Shown piece after piece: positions 24,501 to 39,500 of a stretch of 64,000 nt of DNA. Below the pieces are notes generated by a model. The model had not been told where the DNA came from, ran no database searches, and saw only the letters and a list, made by a program, of their open reading frames with translations. Both the position numbers and the translations under genes were made by a program. Source of the DNA: Phallusia mammillata (Eukaryota; Chordata; Ascidiacea; Phlebobranchia; Ascidiidae); assembly GCA_003260075.1 (NCBI GenBank), contig QLIY01000330.1:1-64000 (forward strand), in the 5' to 3' direction. The stretch's first letter is position 1. The number at the start of each line of letters is the position of its first letter.

Positions 24501-27500
24501 CGAAAGCCACTTTTATTTAAATTAACTTGCGCTAACTTTTTTTACATTAACTCTTTGCTTACTCTGTGGTAAATAAAACAAAGCAGGTTGGCGGGGGGGG
24601 GGGCGTTGTGATTACATCCTAATACTCTCTTTCGATGTTGTAATTATTGTAACCTCTAAAGCAACTTTTATTTAAATTAACTTGCGCTAACTTTTTTTAC
24701 ATTATTAACTCTTTGCTTACTCTGTGGTAAATAAAACAAAGCAGGTTGGCGGAAAATACAAGGGTTTAAATGCGCATGAAGTATAAGCAGACAACAAGAA
24801 AGTTAGCAGTTATACCGTTAAATGGACCAGCAGTTAGACAAATGACCCAACAAATATAAATACATGACAACAGGCTGTTAGATGTTAAAGGTTTTACCTC
24901 ATCAGGCATGCTGTAATCCTCATCTGAATCGGATTCCTATTTCAGCAAAGAACAAATTATTGACAAGTGCATGAAGCTGTGCGCTGGATGCAGAATTAAT
25001 AAGGTACCATGCCAATTAAATAGTGTGTTCGCATTACATTGCATTGCATACACACCGGTTTTGACAAACAAAAAAGATTTAAAACAATAAAACAAGTTTT
25101 TTTTCGGTTAAGAAGCAGGTTTTCAGTAGGTGCGACTCAATTAAGCTTGACTTAGAAGCATCAAAACAATATTTTGTTGCCAAAAGTACATGTTTGTTGT
25201 TAAAAAATGCAAGGCAAAAACCGAGCAGCGACGCCTGTTATATAAAGCGCTTGTTTACATACACCAAGTTATCATAAAGTTTCACAGCCCTGTTAGAAGT
25301 CAGTTTGTTAGAAAGCATATTTAGGGCACAACCTTCTGATAATAAATCTATCACATACCCGATCACAAGGTGGCAGTCGAACGTTCAGGTTGCATAGGGT
25401 TTTGCGTGGTCCGTGGGATTTTGGTGGACCAAGTGGTAACCGAGTAAAGGTAAGGCGGCCACAAGGTTCCTGGATCGAATCCCGCACCTACAACAAATAA
25501 ATAGTTTGTTATGCATATAAGTGATTTCTGTGACAAAACAAAGAACAGATAGTAAGATGCATAGTTCATGATTACCATTTTAATTTCGAAGAATCTTTTC
25601 GAGTACAACTTATCTAATACTTTTTAATATTAGGCCTTTACACGGAACTTTACACTGACAAACCAACGGCAGTTCAAATCTCCGTTGCTGATGTCCTTTG
25701 CTCTGTTTTGTTATGTTTCTATAAACTTATTTCAGAAGTTTATGCGGTATTCTAGAAGACTATGTGGTTATAGCTTTGCAGTTTTGGCAAATGATTAAGT
25801 TGTTGCAATTAGTTGCGATTTAGGCGAACTGGACAAATATAACACAAGCCTCCCAAACCTTAGCCAGTAGTTGTATTCGGTTGTCATTGAAGGCTTGGAA
25901 CTGGAATTTGTGGACTTGACCAGATTTTATCGGAGCTGACAAATTTCCGGAACATTCCACACAAATCCGACTTCCCTCCGTTACTTCCACATCCTTACTC
26001 CGCGCTATTTCCACATAATTTTCCTGTTTTTCCAACGTTTTCTCGTACCTGGTAGGAGTTAAATAACCGGAAGGAAGTTAACCATTCGCGTAATTCCCGT
26101 TAACTGTGTTTGTTGAAATATTTATTTATTTAAATAGATCTTTAGGTAAAGATTTAAAAAATACAGCAACGGGCAACAATAATTTTAAAAAGGTTTAGGT
26201 TTAAAATTATTATTTTTAGATATGTTTTTTTTTTACTTAAACTTCAATAAAAGAGATACAGCTATAATTATGGTAACTTTTTTCTACCCTGGGTCCGCAA
26301 AAATGTATTTCAGTCATATAGTGACACAAAATAGACGAGGTAACACTTAACAATACGATTAACGTTACATCTCAGCCATCACTATTCAGGAACCAACAAA
26401 CTCACGTACCTGTCTTCTGTCAGACAAAACACCCGAAGTCGTCCTTCCAGAGGGTCATGGGATTTCGCGTACACCAAGAATTTTGCCATATACGGAACTC
26501 TCGTGGCTTCTGCGTATATTTGATGAGCGAGAGCCGAAGATTCGGATGGTTGCCTGCAGTCGATCAACCAAAATCTAGACAAAAATAGATTAAGTGAATT
26601 TCTAAGAGCAGACGAATTTCCTTTACCCCCCCAAAACAATAGCTATAATTCAATACTACACATGTGAGCAAAAATCAATTGGCATCGCTGCAGCATTAAA
26701 AAAAGGTTTGTTGAAATACGGAGTAAACTTTATTTCAATCTGTTACTTCATAGACTTTATAAACAGTACAACAATCGTCACACCAACCTGGCCGATACAG
26801 TTGATGTAAAGGTGACAAAGTTATCAAGGAAGTTAAAGTTGGTAGAGCCGGTAATGTCTTCCCATTGGGCTGGCTTGTCTTCACCTGAAAAAATAGGCAC
26901 AAAAGACTGTTACAATTTTGGAAAATATTCTCGTAAGATTGTACAACACTAACTTTGGCAGTGGTCCGATCTACAAGTTACATTGATTTAATATGACAAC
27001 CGTTGTGAAGAATGTATAGGAGAACAATACGTAGGTAACTTAACCAGCGCTCATCTTGATGCATGGTGAACCCATTGGTGCACCACAACAGTAACATGGG
27101 TGCATGGGTACCAAGGGGTTGCATAGATGTTCACCATAAAAGATAGCATAAATGTAGATAATTTGGAGTGTTTGTGATAAAATACACACTTCAAAACCGT
27201 TTGGTATTTTTGAAAAATAGCAATTCACATTTACGCTTTTATCGCTTAAACTGTTTTATTTCACGTCTGTAAACTGACCAAAGGGACGGTTAGCTGTAGC
27301 ATCATTTACAATGGTGCATAATATTTCGGTATTACTTATAAAAAGTGCCTATTAGAAAAACGGTTAAAGAGCACAGGGGGGGGGGGATAAACTGACCAAA
27401 AGGGACGGTTAGCTGTAGCATCATTTACAATGGTGCATAATATTTCAGTATTACTTATAAAAAGTGCCTATTAGAAAAACGGTTAAAGAGCACAGGTCTA

Positions 27501-30500
27501 CACGACATGCTTGTATACCTGATATACTACACAGAAGTCTCAAGGTGGAGTCTTCTACAGAACTGAGATAATCCTTTTTATCAGTTCCCTCTGCAACAAA
27601 CAACAATCGTTAAGGCACAAGTTGATTAAAACAAACAAGTCATGAAAAAAGACAACAGAAGCATGAGACAACATGACCGGTGATTGCTGTTACGTACCCG
27701 GTAGAGGAACAGTTAATATGATCGATTTGTGGAATTTTCTTCGTCGCGGTTCAATCGTTAGGATTGCACTCGCCTTGGCTTTGTTCCCAACAGCGCGCTT
27801 GCAAATCTCCGGTGTAATTGGAATAACCTGCCGATAGTAAGATAACGTTCAGGCAAAAACTTTAGGTAGACTCCATACTTTAGGCGGAACAAAGTTTGGT
27901 AGGGCAAAAGGTTTAACATTTGTAGATTAAAACACGTATTCAGTGCCGCTAAAAGTTCAAAGCTTGACATCAAATAAGATAAATGTTCTACGCAATGTAT
28001 TAAAAAACAACTAGAATGGTGGCTTTCTGATATACTTCCATTTTATATATTGGGGGGGGGGGTAAGATAAATGTTCTACGCAATGTATTAAAAAACAATA
28101 ATACAATGAAAAAAGAGAAAACGTGGCCCATTTCGGAAAGAGAATCGATACTAACAGGTAAAATTGTTTTTAAAATTTTGCAATTTATATATGCAACTGA
28201 TGTCTTATACGTAACTAGAAAGCTGGCTTTCCCCTCGGTAACTAACTTATACCACATCCTTGATTAATCTCCCTTAGGAAAGGGGACCATAACAAAAACA
28301 CCAAAATATACGCCATCACCACAAAATAAAACCCTATGTGCATTGAATACCTGCATGGCGACGTTGATCTTTTTGGTGAGCGAACCTTCTGGAAATTTCG
28401 CCCTCGCCTCTTTCACAACCGATGATGTCAACTCCCCTCCTGCTTCCCCGATCGATTTGGCGTTCTCCAATGGACGCGAAACGAGTGCGAAGTAACGTGG
28501 GAAGTCGCTTGCTATTATCCGGAAGATGCGACGTTCCGCCAGTTTATCAGCTGGCTGCAGTTCTGCATGAAATGCAATAAATGTAACTCAAGGATGTATT
28601 ATCATTAGGTAAGACTGCTGTAATTGGCGGCGGATACGTGCTACTACGTCTTTAGGTCAGTGATGCTCAAACTGTGTGCGGCGACAGATTTTCAAATCTT
28701 TCGCGAAATATTTTCTATTTTAAAGTGCTAACATTCCATGGGGTTTTAGGACTTCACGACGAAATATTTGTGTATGTGACAACGTTTCAAAGCTCATAAT
28801 TTTGTTATTGGTAACGAAAAGTATTTTTACCCACCACAATCAAATTGAAATTAACTTTCTTAACACAACTTGTGCTATGTTTGCCAGCGAAGTATGCCGT
28901 GGAAATAAAATTAGTTTCTTAGTTGCGGTGCATGCCACTGACTTAGGTAATGACTCGGTTTGGGCCGTCGTTCTTTTAATTAGTTTTCACTGAAAATTAT
29001 TTTCTATGTAAAGTTTAAAATTTACCTTCGTTTCCATGCTGTTTACAGAATTGTTCATCAGTGCAAGGCCATTTGTGATCTTTCCAGTTGATTCCATCGT
29101 TACTCCGCATCACAACAACCTGTCTGTAGTTGTTTTTCACGTTAGCGAAGTGAGGAACCTCGATTGCAACAGGTCTGAAATAAAATTTTGACACGCCGTG
29201 TAAAGTGACAGTTTACAACAAGAACTTCAGACTTTAGATCGGAAACATAACAGCTTGAGAGAAACGACATTATTATTTAAATGCAAGCAGTTGACAGCAG
29301 CGATTGTTGGAACTTTTGCAATTAGTTGTATTCACTACAAACAAGCTTTCTAGAAATCTTGATTTTTGATTGATTGGATTGGAATTTTGATTCGGCGTGA
29401 TATTAAAGGAAGGAATCATGGGTTTTGGGTTGAATATCTGGCGATTAAAGTTCTGGCATTTTCAACAAGAGAAACGGACAAGCAAAGTACTTGACGAGTT
29501 TCAGTGGTCCAACGCAGTCTTAGAAAAAAAGAAATTAATATTTGCATTTTCAAATTTAGGAACTTCATATAAAAATAAATAAAAACGGGTTTAATTATAA
29601 ATTTAATTGAACAATTCAAATTTAGGTTTCATCGAATTAGCACAAAACACACATTAAGCCAACAATCAACACCTGAAACAACCGATCTTAACACCACACA
29701 CTGAAGAAGGACGTGCGATATCTTTAATTATATTGAACAAACCAGTTTAAACGTTGGTAGCTTTCTTCTAATTATTTTGAAGAATGAGAAAATACAGCTA
29801 AAAAAATTGAAATAAAATTTTAGTTTCCCAAGTTTGGTAAGTTTAATGCGACCGAGTATTTGCAAGCCGCACAAACTAAATGGTTTAAAGACCTGGTTAA
29901 ATCACCATACACAGATATCACAATCACACAAGGCCCTCTGCGGGTTACGTAAAAGACACCACGGCCACCAGAGGGACAAAACAAACAAAAACATCACCGA
30001 CAGACTGACAGATCACATGTTGACAAATTACCGCAGCTGATTGGACAAGACAGCACATGACATCACACACAAAAATACACACACGGCGATTACCCTAAAA
30101 AGCGACACGCTTTGGGTCCGAGTTGTATCACCCTCGCCGCTAACCCATCACCCTCAGTCAAAGGGGGGAATTTTGGGGGGGTATGCAGTTGACTGTGAAA
30201 GCAGTTGAATGATTTGAGATGGTAAAACATTTGTCGTGTAGAAATTATATTAAATTGTCATTAAGCGTAGTTGGCTGAGCAAGCAGTTGAACGATGTAAG
30301 GTACAGAACTTTTTTGTTAGATTATTCATTAACTGCTACTCTAATTTCTCAAAAATTATATGTCGTCATTACTTAATGTTATTTAAATGAGTTGTTAAAA
30401 GGTTTATGGGGGGGGGGGAGGTACAGAATTTTTTTGTTAGATTATTCATTAACTGCTACTCTAATTTCTCAAAAATTGAATGTCGTCATTACTTAATGTT

Positions 30501-33500
30501 ATTTAAATGAGTTGTTAAAAGGTTTATATGCGTAGCAACACTTTAAAGGCAATCGCCTTTTTCAGCTTTCGAGCTGCATGAACATAAACTTGTTGAAGCA
30601 ACTATTATTTTGCGAAAAAAACAAGTTGTTTGGATATTTCTTTAAAGCAGTGACCAATAATAAAAATGTTATATTAGTCGTGACCAATTGATAGGCCTAA
30701 AACATCAAAAAATCCAAACGTGTCTTTGTCAGATCTTCGCGAGGGGGGGGGGGCGAAAAAACAAGTTGTTTGGATATTTCTTTGAAGCAGTGACCAATAA
30801 TAAAAATTTTATATTAGTCGTGACCAATTGATAAGCCTAAAACATCAAAAAATCCAAACGTGTCTTTGTCAGATCTTCGCGAACATCAGTAAATTAAAAA
30901 CAAAAATTTCCCATCAAATAAAATCTTACTCAAGAAAAGTGTTCCCTCTTGGTCCAATCTCCAACACTCTGGTCGCATTTCCTTCTGCGTCGTACAGAGA
31001 CGGATTACTTGGGGGGTTGAGGGCAGCAGCGTGACGTCGTCGTGCAAACCGACACGTGACACGAGTGGGGGCGCGACAGGCTTGAGGGGGGACAACAATT
31101 CGAAGGTCGTAGTGACGTGTTCCCCGCACTGTACCGCCTCTAGCGTCAACCATAAACGAGACCAGAAATCTAGAAAAAAATGTACGTTGACATTACATGA
31201 TACAATTCTCTATTTCATTTAACTGTTTGCAGAAGTTGTTGCCGTTTGAAATGACAAATGTCGTTCTACCATTTGGTCAGCATTTTTTGAAACCATACAT
31301 ATACAATATCTGATTCTGCAGGCGCATCACGTCTATTTTATCTTAAAAAACAGTTATCCTCCGGCAGTTTAACAGAATACATAAGCAGTTGCCAACAGGT
31401 TTAAAATATGTTGCTTTGTTTCACATTGTTACTTGAGTTTGCATTTTGGCTTAAAAGATTCCAGAAAGAAATACGAGTGTGTATTAGTGTACTTTTCATT
31501 CGTGGGAATGTCAAAACATGTGGATCTAAATGTCTTCACAAAAGATCGTTTTATTTCGAATAAGGAAACAGAAAAAACGCGTTCAAATAGAAATACGAAA
31601 TAATCAAAAGAAGAAAGTAATTTTTTGTAGAAAATGATCAAACAAAAACTAGTGACACATTTCCATGCAGTTTACGGTTTATGTAGTTGTTACTGAGTTG
31701 AAAGGTTTGGAAAGAGGGACTTACCCGTTACAACGTGGTGATCTTGGCGACTTAATGTTGTCACTTTGGGGGGGGGGTTTGCGGTTTATCTTAGTTGTTA
31801 CTGAGTTGAAAGGTTTGGAAAGAGGGGCTTACCCGTTACAACGTGGTGATCTTGGCGACTTAATGTTGTCACTTTCGTTTGTAGCAGAAGACGACCAGGA
31901 CATTTTACGTCCAGTGAAACCGGATGCCTCCAGTGTCGCATACTTTGAATCTCTGTCCAAAATGAAACATACATTACGCAACCCACCAATTGCTTGAATA
32001 AAACACATATGTGTTAAACAGTGGAAGTTGTCGTTCTATTAATAGCATTTAAAATCGTAGGTTTGGTTTGGAAAATCTGAGCATACCGGTGTAAAAACGA
32101 CTACTCTAATAATGCAAAAACAAATGCGTGACGGGATAAGTCAGCTGGACATACATTAACCAAGCACAAATGCCTATTGCCCCTGAGCAGCTGGTATCTC
32201 TTAAACAGTGGACTACTGAAGAGCATATTAATTATTAAAGTAAACATTCTATAGACAGCATATCAAATGTGTTCAACAAACCAAACCTCTCTGATAATGC
32301 AGAAACACGTACGTGACCAAACAAGTGGTACGCAATAATGACAAATATCTCACACATATACAGTGGCAAGTAAATTTACACAATCGCTTCTAAAGATATC
32401 ACCAGTGCTTATTTGAACGTCCAACTGTACATACACAAATATTAGTTCGCATTATTTCTATCAGCATGTAAATGGAATGAACTAAGTAAATTGTGTCATA
32501 TTATTGGAGTAAAGAGGTTTATTTATCAACAGTTATGCGAGTTCTGTTGGAGAATATTGTGGTTGATTAACAAACTTACTGGTTTACAGCAAATAACGCC
32601 GCCTCTGTAGGTACGATGCTGGGGGGGGGGACAAAGAAACAACCATTGACTAATCACAGGCGGCTATTACTATGGATGAAACATACATGTCTTAAACAGC
32701 GGACTACTTAGGAGCCTATTGAACAATAAAATCTTAGATACAGATTTGAGGTTTGAAAAAATACAACGAAAGGTGGAATAAACTGAATCTCTTTGATGAT
32801 ACAGAAACGCATACGCGACCAAACAAGTCGTACGCTTTAAGAAAAAATATCTCACACATATGCAGTGGCAAGCAACTTCATGTAATCATTTCTGACGATA
32901 TTTCAAACTGTATGTTTGAACGCAGTTAATTTTTAACACACACATATTGGTTCGTATTTTTGTACTTTTATAAAAATTGAACACTAGGTAAATTGTGTCA
33001 TATTATTGGAGTAAAGAGGTTTATTTATCAATAGGAGAGTTTTGTTAGAAAATAGTAATATTGTGGTTGATTTAACCAACTTACTGGTTTACAGCAAATA
33101 ACGCCGCCTCTGTAGGTACGATGCTGTCGTCTCCAAGCTCCTTCATTTCATTATTTGTGAGGAAACCACCTCCTACCATTGTTTCATCACCTAAAGCAAT
33201 TATGACGAAAATAGGTTAAGAAAACCGAAATGACTAGTCGATTTAACTGCACAGTAGACTACTCAGGAAAATTTCAAACACCAGCACAGGTATGTTTGTA
33301 ATTGTATCATCGATTATTACCTGTGCATATTACGTAACATTTTCGTAAAAAGCATGCAGATTTTAACAACTATATAGGTCAGGTATACTTATCATTGAAC
33401 TATAATTAGTTTGGTATTAGATCTACATTCCACTTTCCAAGCTTATTTTGTCCTGCCAATAGCATTTAATGCTATGATAACGTATTTTAGAGGGGGGGGG

Positions 33501-36500
33501 GAACTATATGGGCCATATATATTTATCATTAAACTATAATTAGTTTGGCATTAGCTCTACATTCCACTTTCCAAGCTTATTTTGTCCTGCCAACCGCATT
33601 TAATGCTATGATAACGTATTTCAGAGCTTAGAAGCAATCTTGTGACACAAAGCGGTTATGTTTTTCTAGACTTGTTCCTTTCGCTGGATTTTTATCATTC
33701 AACCTGATGCATTCGGCTTTTAAGTTTATTTGTCATGTCACCTGCAGTAAAAACTATGACAGCTTACTCAGGTTACAAAAACTTCCTGTTAACCTTTTTT
33801 AAACTGGCTATTCTTACTTGATTGGTTTTCGTTTGTACTCATGCCTTCCTATAATGGCTATTTTAAGCCTAATTATGTTTTGTTTTTGTGAAGTTTACAG
33901 CAAAGCAAAGCCGACCTGCCGAAAACAGCAACGTTCACTGCAGAACTATAACACTGTGGAATGCGGCGCGTCCAATGGTCAAGAAAACGGGGGGGGGGCA
34001 AGATTGTGAACCTTGTATATAACAACCTTGTATATAACAAGCTGCTATGTTTTTCTAGACTTATTCCATTCGCGGGATTTTTATCATTCAACCTGCATTC
34101 GGCTTTTAAGCTTATTTTTTATGCCACCTGCAGTAAAAACTGTGATAGCTTACTCAGGTTACAAAAACTCAATGCTAACCTTTTTAAACTGGCTTTTCTT
34201 ACTTGACTGACTTTCGTTTGTACTCACTCCTTCCTATAATGACTATTTTAAGCTTAATTTTGTTTTGTTTTTGTGAAGCCGAAAACAGCAACGTTCACTT
34301 CAGAACTATAACACTGTGGAATGCGGCGCGTCCAATGGTCAAGAAAACTTTCATCACAAAACTGTCCAGTTAAGAAAGATGGAAGCGGATTTATTGAGAC
34401 TCGCTGGTCGTAAACGCACCATGCCGAGGCCACGGAATTATGTCGGTAAACAATACCGGTTCGGATTGTAAATAGAATATGAATGGAACGAATGGATGGT
34501 TTACTGCTACTAATTCCGGAGTTATAAGCCACTGCTACTAATTCCGGAGACGTGCCAATAAGATTGCCTTTTGATCTGAGGTGACAATTCGTTGAGGTTG
34601 TCTATCTATTATATAGAAGTTACAAAAAAACGACTAAACAAAAATGCAACAATAAATGCAATACTGCTGGCTCTGGTAAACTTTTCGTAACAACATCGAT
34701 AGCCGATTTAAAACATTTCACCTTAACAAAACGGCAACATTGGTCGAACGCCAACGACCGAAAAAAGCTTGCCATCTTTGGTTTTGTCTTACACTTCAAA
34801 AACTACCTATATACTCGGTGTCTGGACTTCAACAACAAAATCGCGGGGGGGGGGCAACTGCCTCTTGTTTTAAAGTGACGATTCGTTGAGGTTGTCTACT
34901 ATACAAAAGTTACAAAAAACAAAATGCAACAATCCATGCTATACTGCTGGCTCTGGTAAACTTTGCCCATCTATCACTTAAAATTGGAATTTTTGTTTCG
35001 CCGTGTCCCATGGCTATTTTGCTTTATTAAAACAAGTTCTTATTGGTAAATGCATACATAGCCGACTTCATTTTACCTAAACGGCAACATAAAACGGCAA
35101 CATTGGTCAAACGCTTCTGTCTTACAATCCAAAAACTACCTATATACTCGGTGTCTGGACTTCAACAACAAAATCGCGGGGGGGGGGAACTAAAGCAAAT
35201 CTCAGTGCAATTAACTGTTTGTGTCAAGTCTTTTCACACACAAAAAATACTTTTCCCAACCGTCTTGCCTGATATTTTGCGAGCATCAGGAATCTCATCA
35301 AAGACATTCAGAAAAACTTTTCCTGATATCCATATCAAATAACATGCCTCGTGGAAGATAACGAAATACCACAACAGTCTGCAAAAGCTTCACATAACTA
35401 ACACTTGTATCCAAACACATAGAACATTGATTTAGGTCAGATTTACCGGTGACTGACAACCGAGCATTACAACCAAGTTATTGTGGCAACTTTGGTCCGA
35501 GACAAACCCACTTTAAGATTAGATTTTATCAAATGTGACTCTTACCTTCGTCATCACTGGCATCCGACATGAATCCTTCGTTCACTGTCTCCGGAATGTT
35601 GTACTTCCGTTTTTCCTCCGTAACCTGTGACCAAAAATTAGATCATTCAGGTGAGTTGAGTTGATCATGTTATTGGTCAACAACATTAGTTAAACGATTT
35701 CCAATCAAATGGCTTGGGTAATAACATGAAATGGCTGGCAAGATATAACAGTTAACTACGTAAGTTTTAAAAATTTCAAGTAGTTAAGCTGAAGAAGTGG
35801 TTACACAACAAATTTGCTTAAATTATGTTTTTAGAGGAATTGTTACCGTAATTGTGATAATCAATAGCAGAATTTCACATTACTGCCCAAACGAATTGTA
35901 ACATTTTTTTAGAAGCCCTTTTTAAACTGCAAGACACTTTTTGTAACAGACAAAATTAAGCAGTTAATTGTAGAATAAATTTCTCAGATATAACCATTGT
36001 GCAATATTTTACACGTTTTAAGATGATTTTTATTTTACAGAGCTTGTACTTACAGTGGTTGTGGGGGGGGGGGGATTTGCCTGTGATTGACAACCGACCA
36101 TTAAACCAAGTTACTGTGGCAACTTTGGAACGAGGCAAACCCACTTTGGGGTTAGATTTTATCAAATGTGACTCTTACCTTCGTCATCGCTTGCATCCGA
36201 CATGAATCCTTCGTTCACTGTCTCCGGGATGTTGTACTTCCGTTTTTCCTCAGTAACCTTAAAAAAATATGTCATTCAGGTGTGTTTGTATGAATCATAT
36301 TAATGGGCAAACACATCAGGAAAATGATTTCCAATCAAATAGCTTGGGATATAACATGAAATGGTTGGCAGGGTGTAGAACAGTTAACTACCAAAGTTGA
36401 TTTAAAGATGTCAAAAGCTTGACTACTTGTTGATGTTATTGCACGATTTGTCACTTACTCAAGTGTGTGAATGTAGAATGTTTGTCAGCCTGTTTAATCA

Positions 36501-39500
36501 AGTTGGCTAAATATTTTACACTTTGTTACTCATGAGTGAAACGGTTAACACTAAATGACATCAAGTAGTAAAGGTGAAGGAGGGATTTCACAACAAATTT
36601 GCTTAAATTAAGTTTTTAAAGGAATTGTTACAGCTAATTGTGATAATCAATAGAACAATTTCACAATACTGCCCAAACCAAATGTAACACTTTTTGAGAA
36701 GCCCTTTTTAAACTGCAAGACACCTGTGCAGTATTTTACATGTTTTAAGATGATTTTTATTTTACAGAGCTTGTACTTACAGTGGTTGTAGTTTCAGTTG
36801 TGATGGTTTTCAGGGTATCCACAACCGAGATGTAACCAAGACGTTTTGCAAGAGACAGTGCGGTATTTCCACTCTGCATATAAAAACATATTGTTGAATT
36901 TCACAATACAGATCACGGTAGATGGTTTTTGTACAAAATGCATTGACAAAGTTAGAAACAGAGTCAAGATAAAAGTAGACATAAGCTCGAAAACATACAA
37001 ACTTGTCTTTTCCTGCAGTTCGAACTACAACTACAACTTTTCATTGACATAAAGGTATAATTCTGATGCAAGTATACAACGTTCTCTAAGGGGGGGGGGA
37101 TGCGGTATTTCCACTCTGCATGTAAAAACATATTGTTGAATTTCACAATACAGATCACGGTAGATGCTTTTTGTACAAAATGCATTGACAAAGTTAAGGT
37201 CAGAGTTTACATAAAAGTGTACATAAGCTCCAAAACATCTAAATTGTCTTTTCCTGCAGTTCGAAACTACAACTTTTCTTTTTAATACTGATCCCATCTA
37301 TGACATAAAGGTATAATTCTGATGCAAGTATACAACGTTCTCTAATATAACTTCAAAAAAAAAACAGACATAAAAATCTTTCTGTCACAAATTTTAACTT
37401 TTGCAATACAAGTTTAGTGCCAGACAGAGTGTTTAAAATCACATATATTGTTATTTAGAAACACAAAATTAGCAGTAAAACTTCTACCTTTTGCCATTCT
37501 AAAAGCACATCGACTTACATTAGTCAGTTCATTGGGTGAAGCTCCATACTTGATAAGCAAGTTTACAACATGAGTGTGACCCTGTTGCGATGCTTGATGC
37601 AGTGGAGTGTAGCCGTTCTGTGTAGAGAAAAACACAGGGGGGGGGGCCTTCTACCTTTTGCCATTCTAAAAGCACATCAACTTACATTAGTCAGTTCATT
37701 GGGTGAAGCTCCATACTTGACAAGCAAGTTTACAACATGAGTGTGACCCTGTTGTGATGCTTGATGCAGTGGAGTGTAGCCGTTCTGTGTAGAGAAAAAC
37801 ACAATGTGGTAACATAAGATGAACTACTTGCTGCTGCGCTTAAACTGATGCTGTCTTGCGGTTGGTTTGAGCACAGTTTAAAGGGGGGGGGGCCAATTGT
37901 CACACATGGCAATTCATTGTAAAATTTAGTATGTTGATAAATGTTCATACCCTTACCCTAGTAATGCTAATGTTTAGATTTACTTAAACTAAAATGACAT
38001 TGCCATTATTATTTAAGAAAACAGAACAATGGTCCATTCCTTTTTAACATCAATTCTAAGGGATAAGTTAATTTAAGTTACAACACTTAACTAACAACTA
38101 AATTTAAACTGTACCTTTGTCTTTGCGTTGACTTTAGCGTCCAAAGACAACAAATAGTTTGCCACGTTGATGTTGCCATGGTGAGACGCCACGTGTAAAG
38201 GTGTGCAACCTGAAAACATAAATATTAGATTAAAACGATTGTTATCCTTCACATTTGGGCTTCAACGAGCAGTTTGCATTGAGTGAAAACTTTCCAGGAC
38301 AACGTTGTTACAGGTTTATTCATCAAACGGCAATAATTCACGCCGCCGTGTACTTTTTGCGTGACTTAAACCAAACAACTTTATTATGCGATTTGAACGA
38401 GGGGCGCTAGAATACATTTATGCGCAAAAAAGTGTCGAAACGAAATGGAAGACCATGTGAACCGCAACCTATTTTAACGGACAATCAAACCAACTTATCC
38501 CTATCACAGTGACAACGTTGGGTGTAATGCTTTAATTCAACCGTTTTATGTCTATTCCTGATATCCAGAGACGTGTATGAAAAGAATGTACCTAAAGCCA
38601 AATAACCCGTATTTTCCTCGCAACTGACCTGATTTTGTGAGAGGATCCACCAAAGATTTGTTGTCGTAGAGAACTTTCGCCACCGAAACACGGTCCTCTT
38701 GCGCCGCCAAGTGCATGGGACTTAGTCCATGCTAAAAATATCAAAAATTAATTTAACCATCAGCAAAAACGTGTGAAGAATTCTTAAAAAAATACTCAAC
38801 ATTAAAATTCAAGCTGTATTCGTATAGGTTTACAAAGAAACATAGCAAGTGTGTTCTAGTTTAATGTTTTCACTAAAAAAATCGAAATCTTGTTTTTTGT
38901 TTCAGACATTTATGTATTTGTTTACAGCAGGTAATTAGGCCATTTTAGTTGACCAATGCCGCAAGTTACCTTGGCACATGAGGCTCACCTAAAAAACTTT
39001 AAAATTTATTAAACATTGACAACAGTCTTTACCAATACATCCATGCATTTCCAACATGCAAACATACCTTAGCAGCAGCATTCACATTAGCGTCCTTAGC
39101 CAGTAGCAGACTACACATGTCAGTGTGTCCTTCCTGTGCTGCGAGATGAAGCGGTGTCACATCCATACGGGTTTTCGAGTTTGGAGAAGCACCGTACTCG
39201 AGAAGAGTGATGGCGATTTCCATTTGATTCTTCTTCGCCGCGATGTGCAGTGGTGTATAACCGTTCTGCATGGGTAAATAATAACCGTATTGGCTAAACA
39301 GCTTACTATATACTAAGACAGTGGTTCTTAACCGGTGGGAAATTTCCCACTAGTGGGAAATTTAATGTTTTTAGAGGGAAATTATGTGAGTCAGAAGTCA
39401 CCAAACTCGGGCCCGTGGGTTGAAATCAACCATTGAAAGTTAATTTAATACAATATTTTCCGCAACAACATGTAAGATTAACTTCACCTAGTTTTACAAG

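Larger units (their letters stand above)
35447..36790. repeat. Large haplotype-type duplication (G12 at 36,063-36,074) with two copies of exon 24
   Basis: Positions 35,447-36,060 and 36,075-36,790 are alleles of the same intron-exon block. One copy has about 100 extra bases. Each holds a full exon 24. Confidence 0.8.
37486..37803. repeat. Haplotype-type duplication (G10 at 37,637-37,646) with two copies of exon 22
   Basis: Positions 37,486-37,636 and 37,647-37,803 are near-identical and each holds a full repeat-23 exon. Alleles differ at an Ile/Val codon. Confidence 0.8.
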
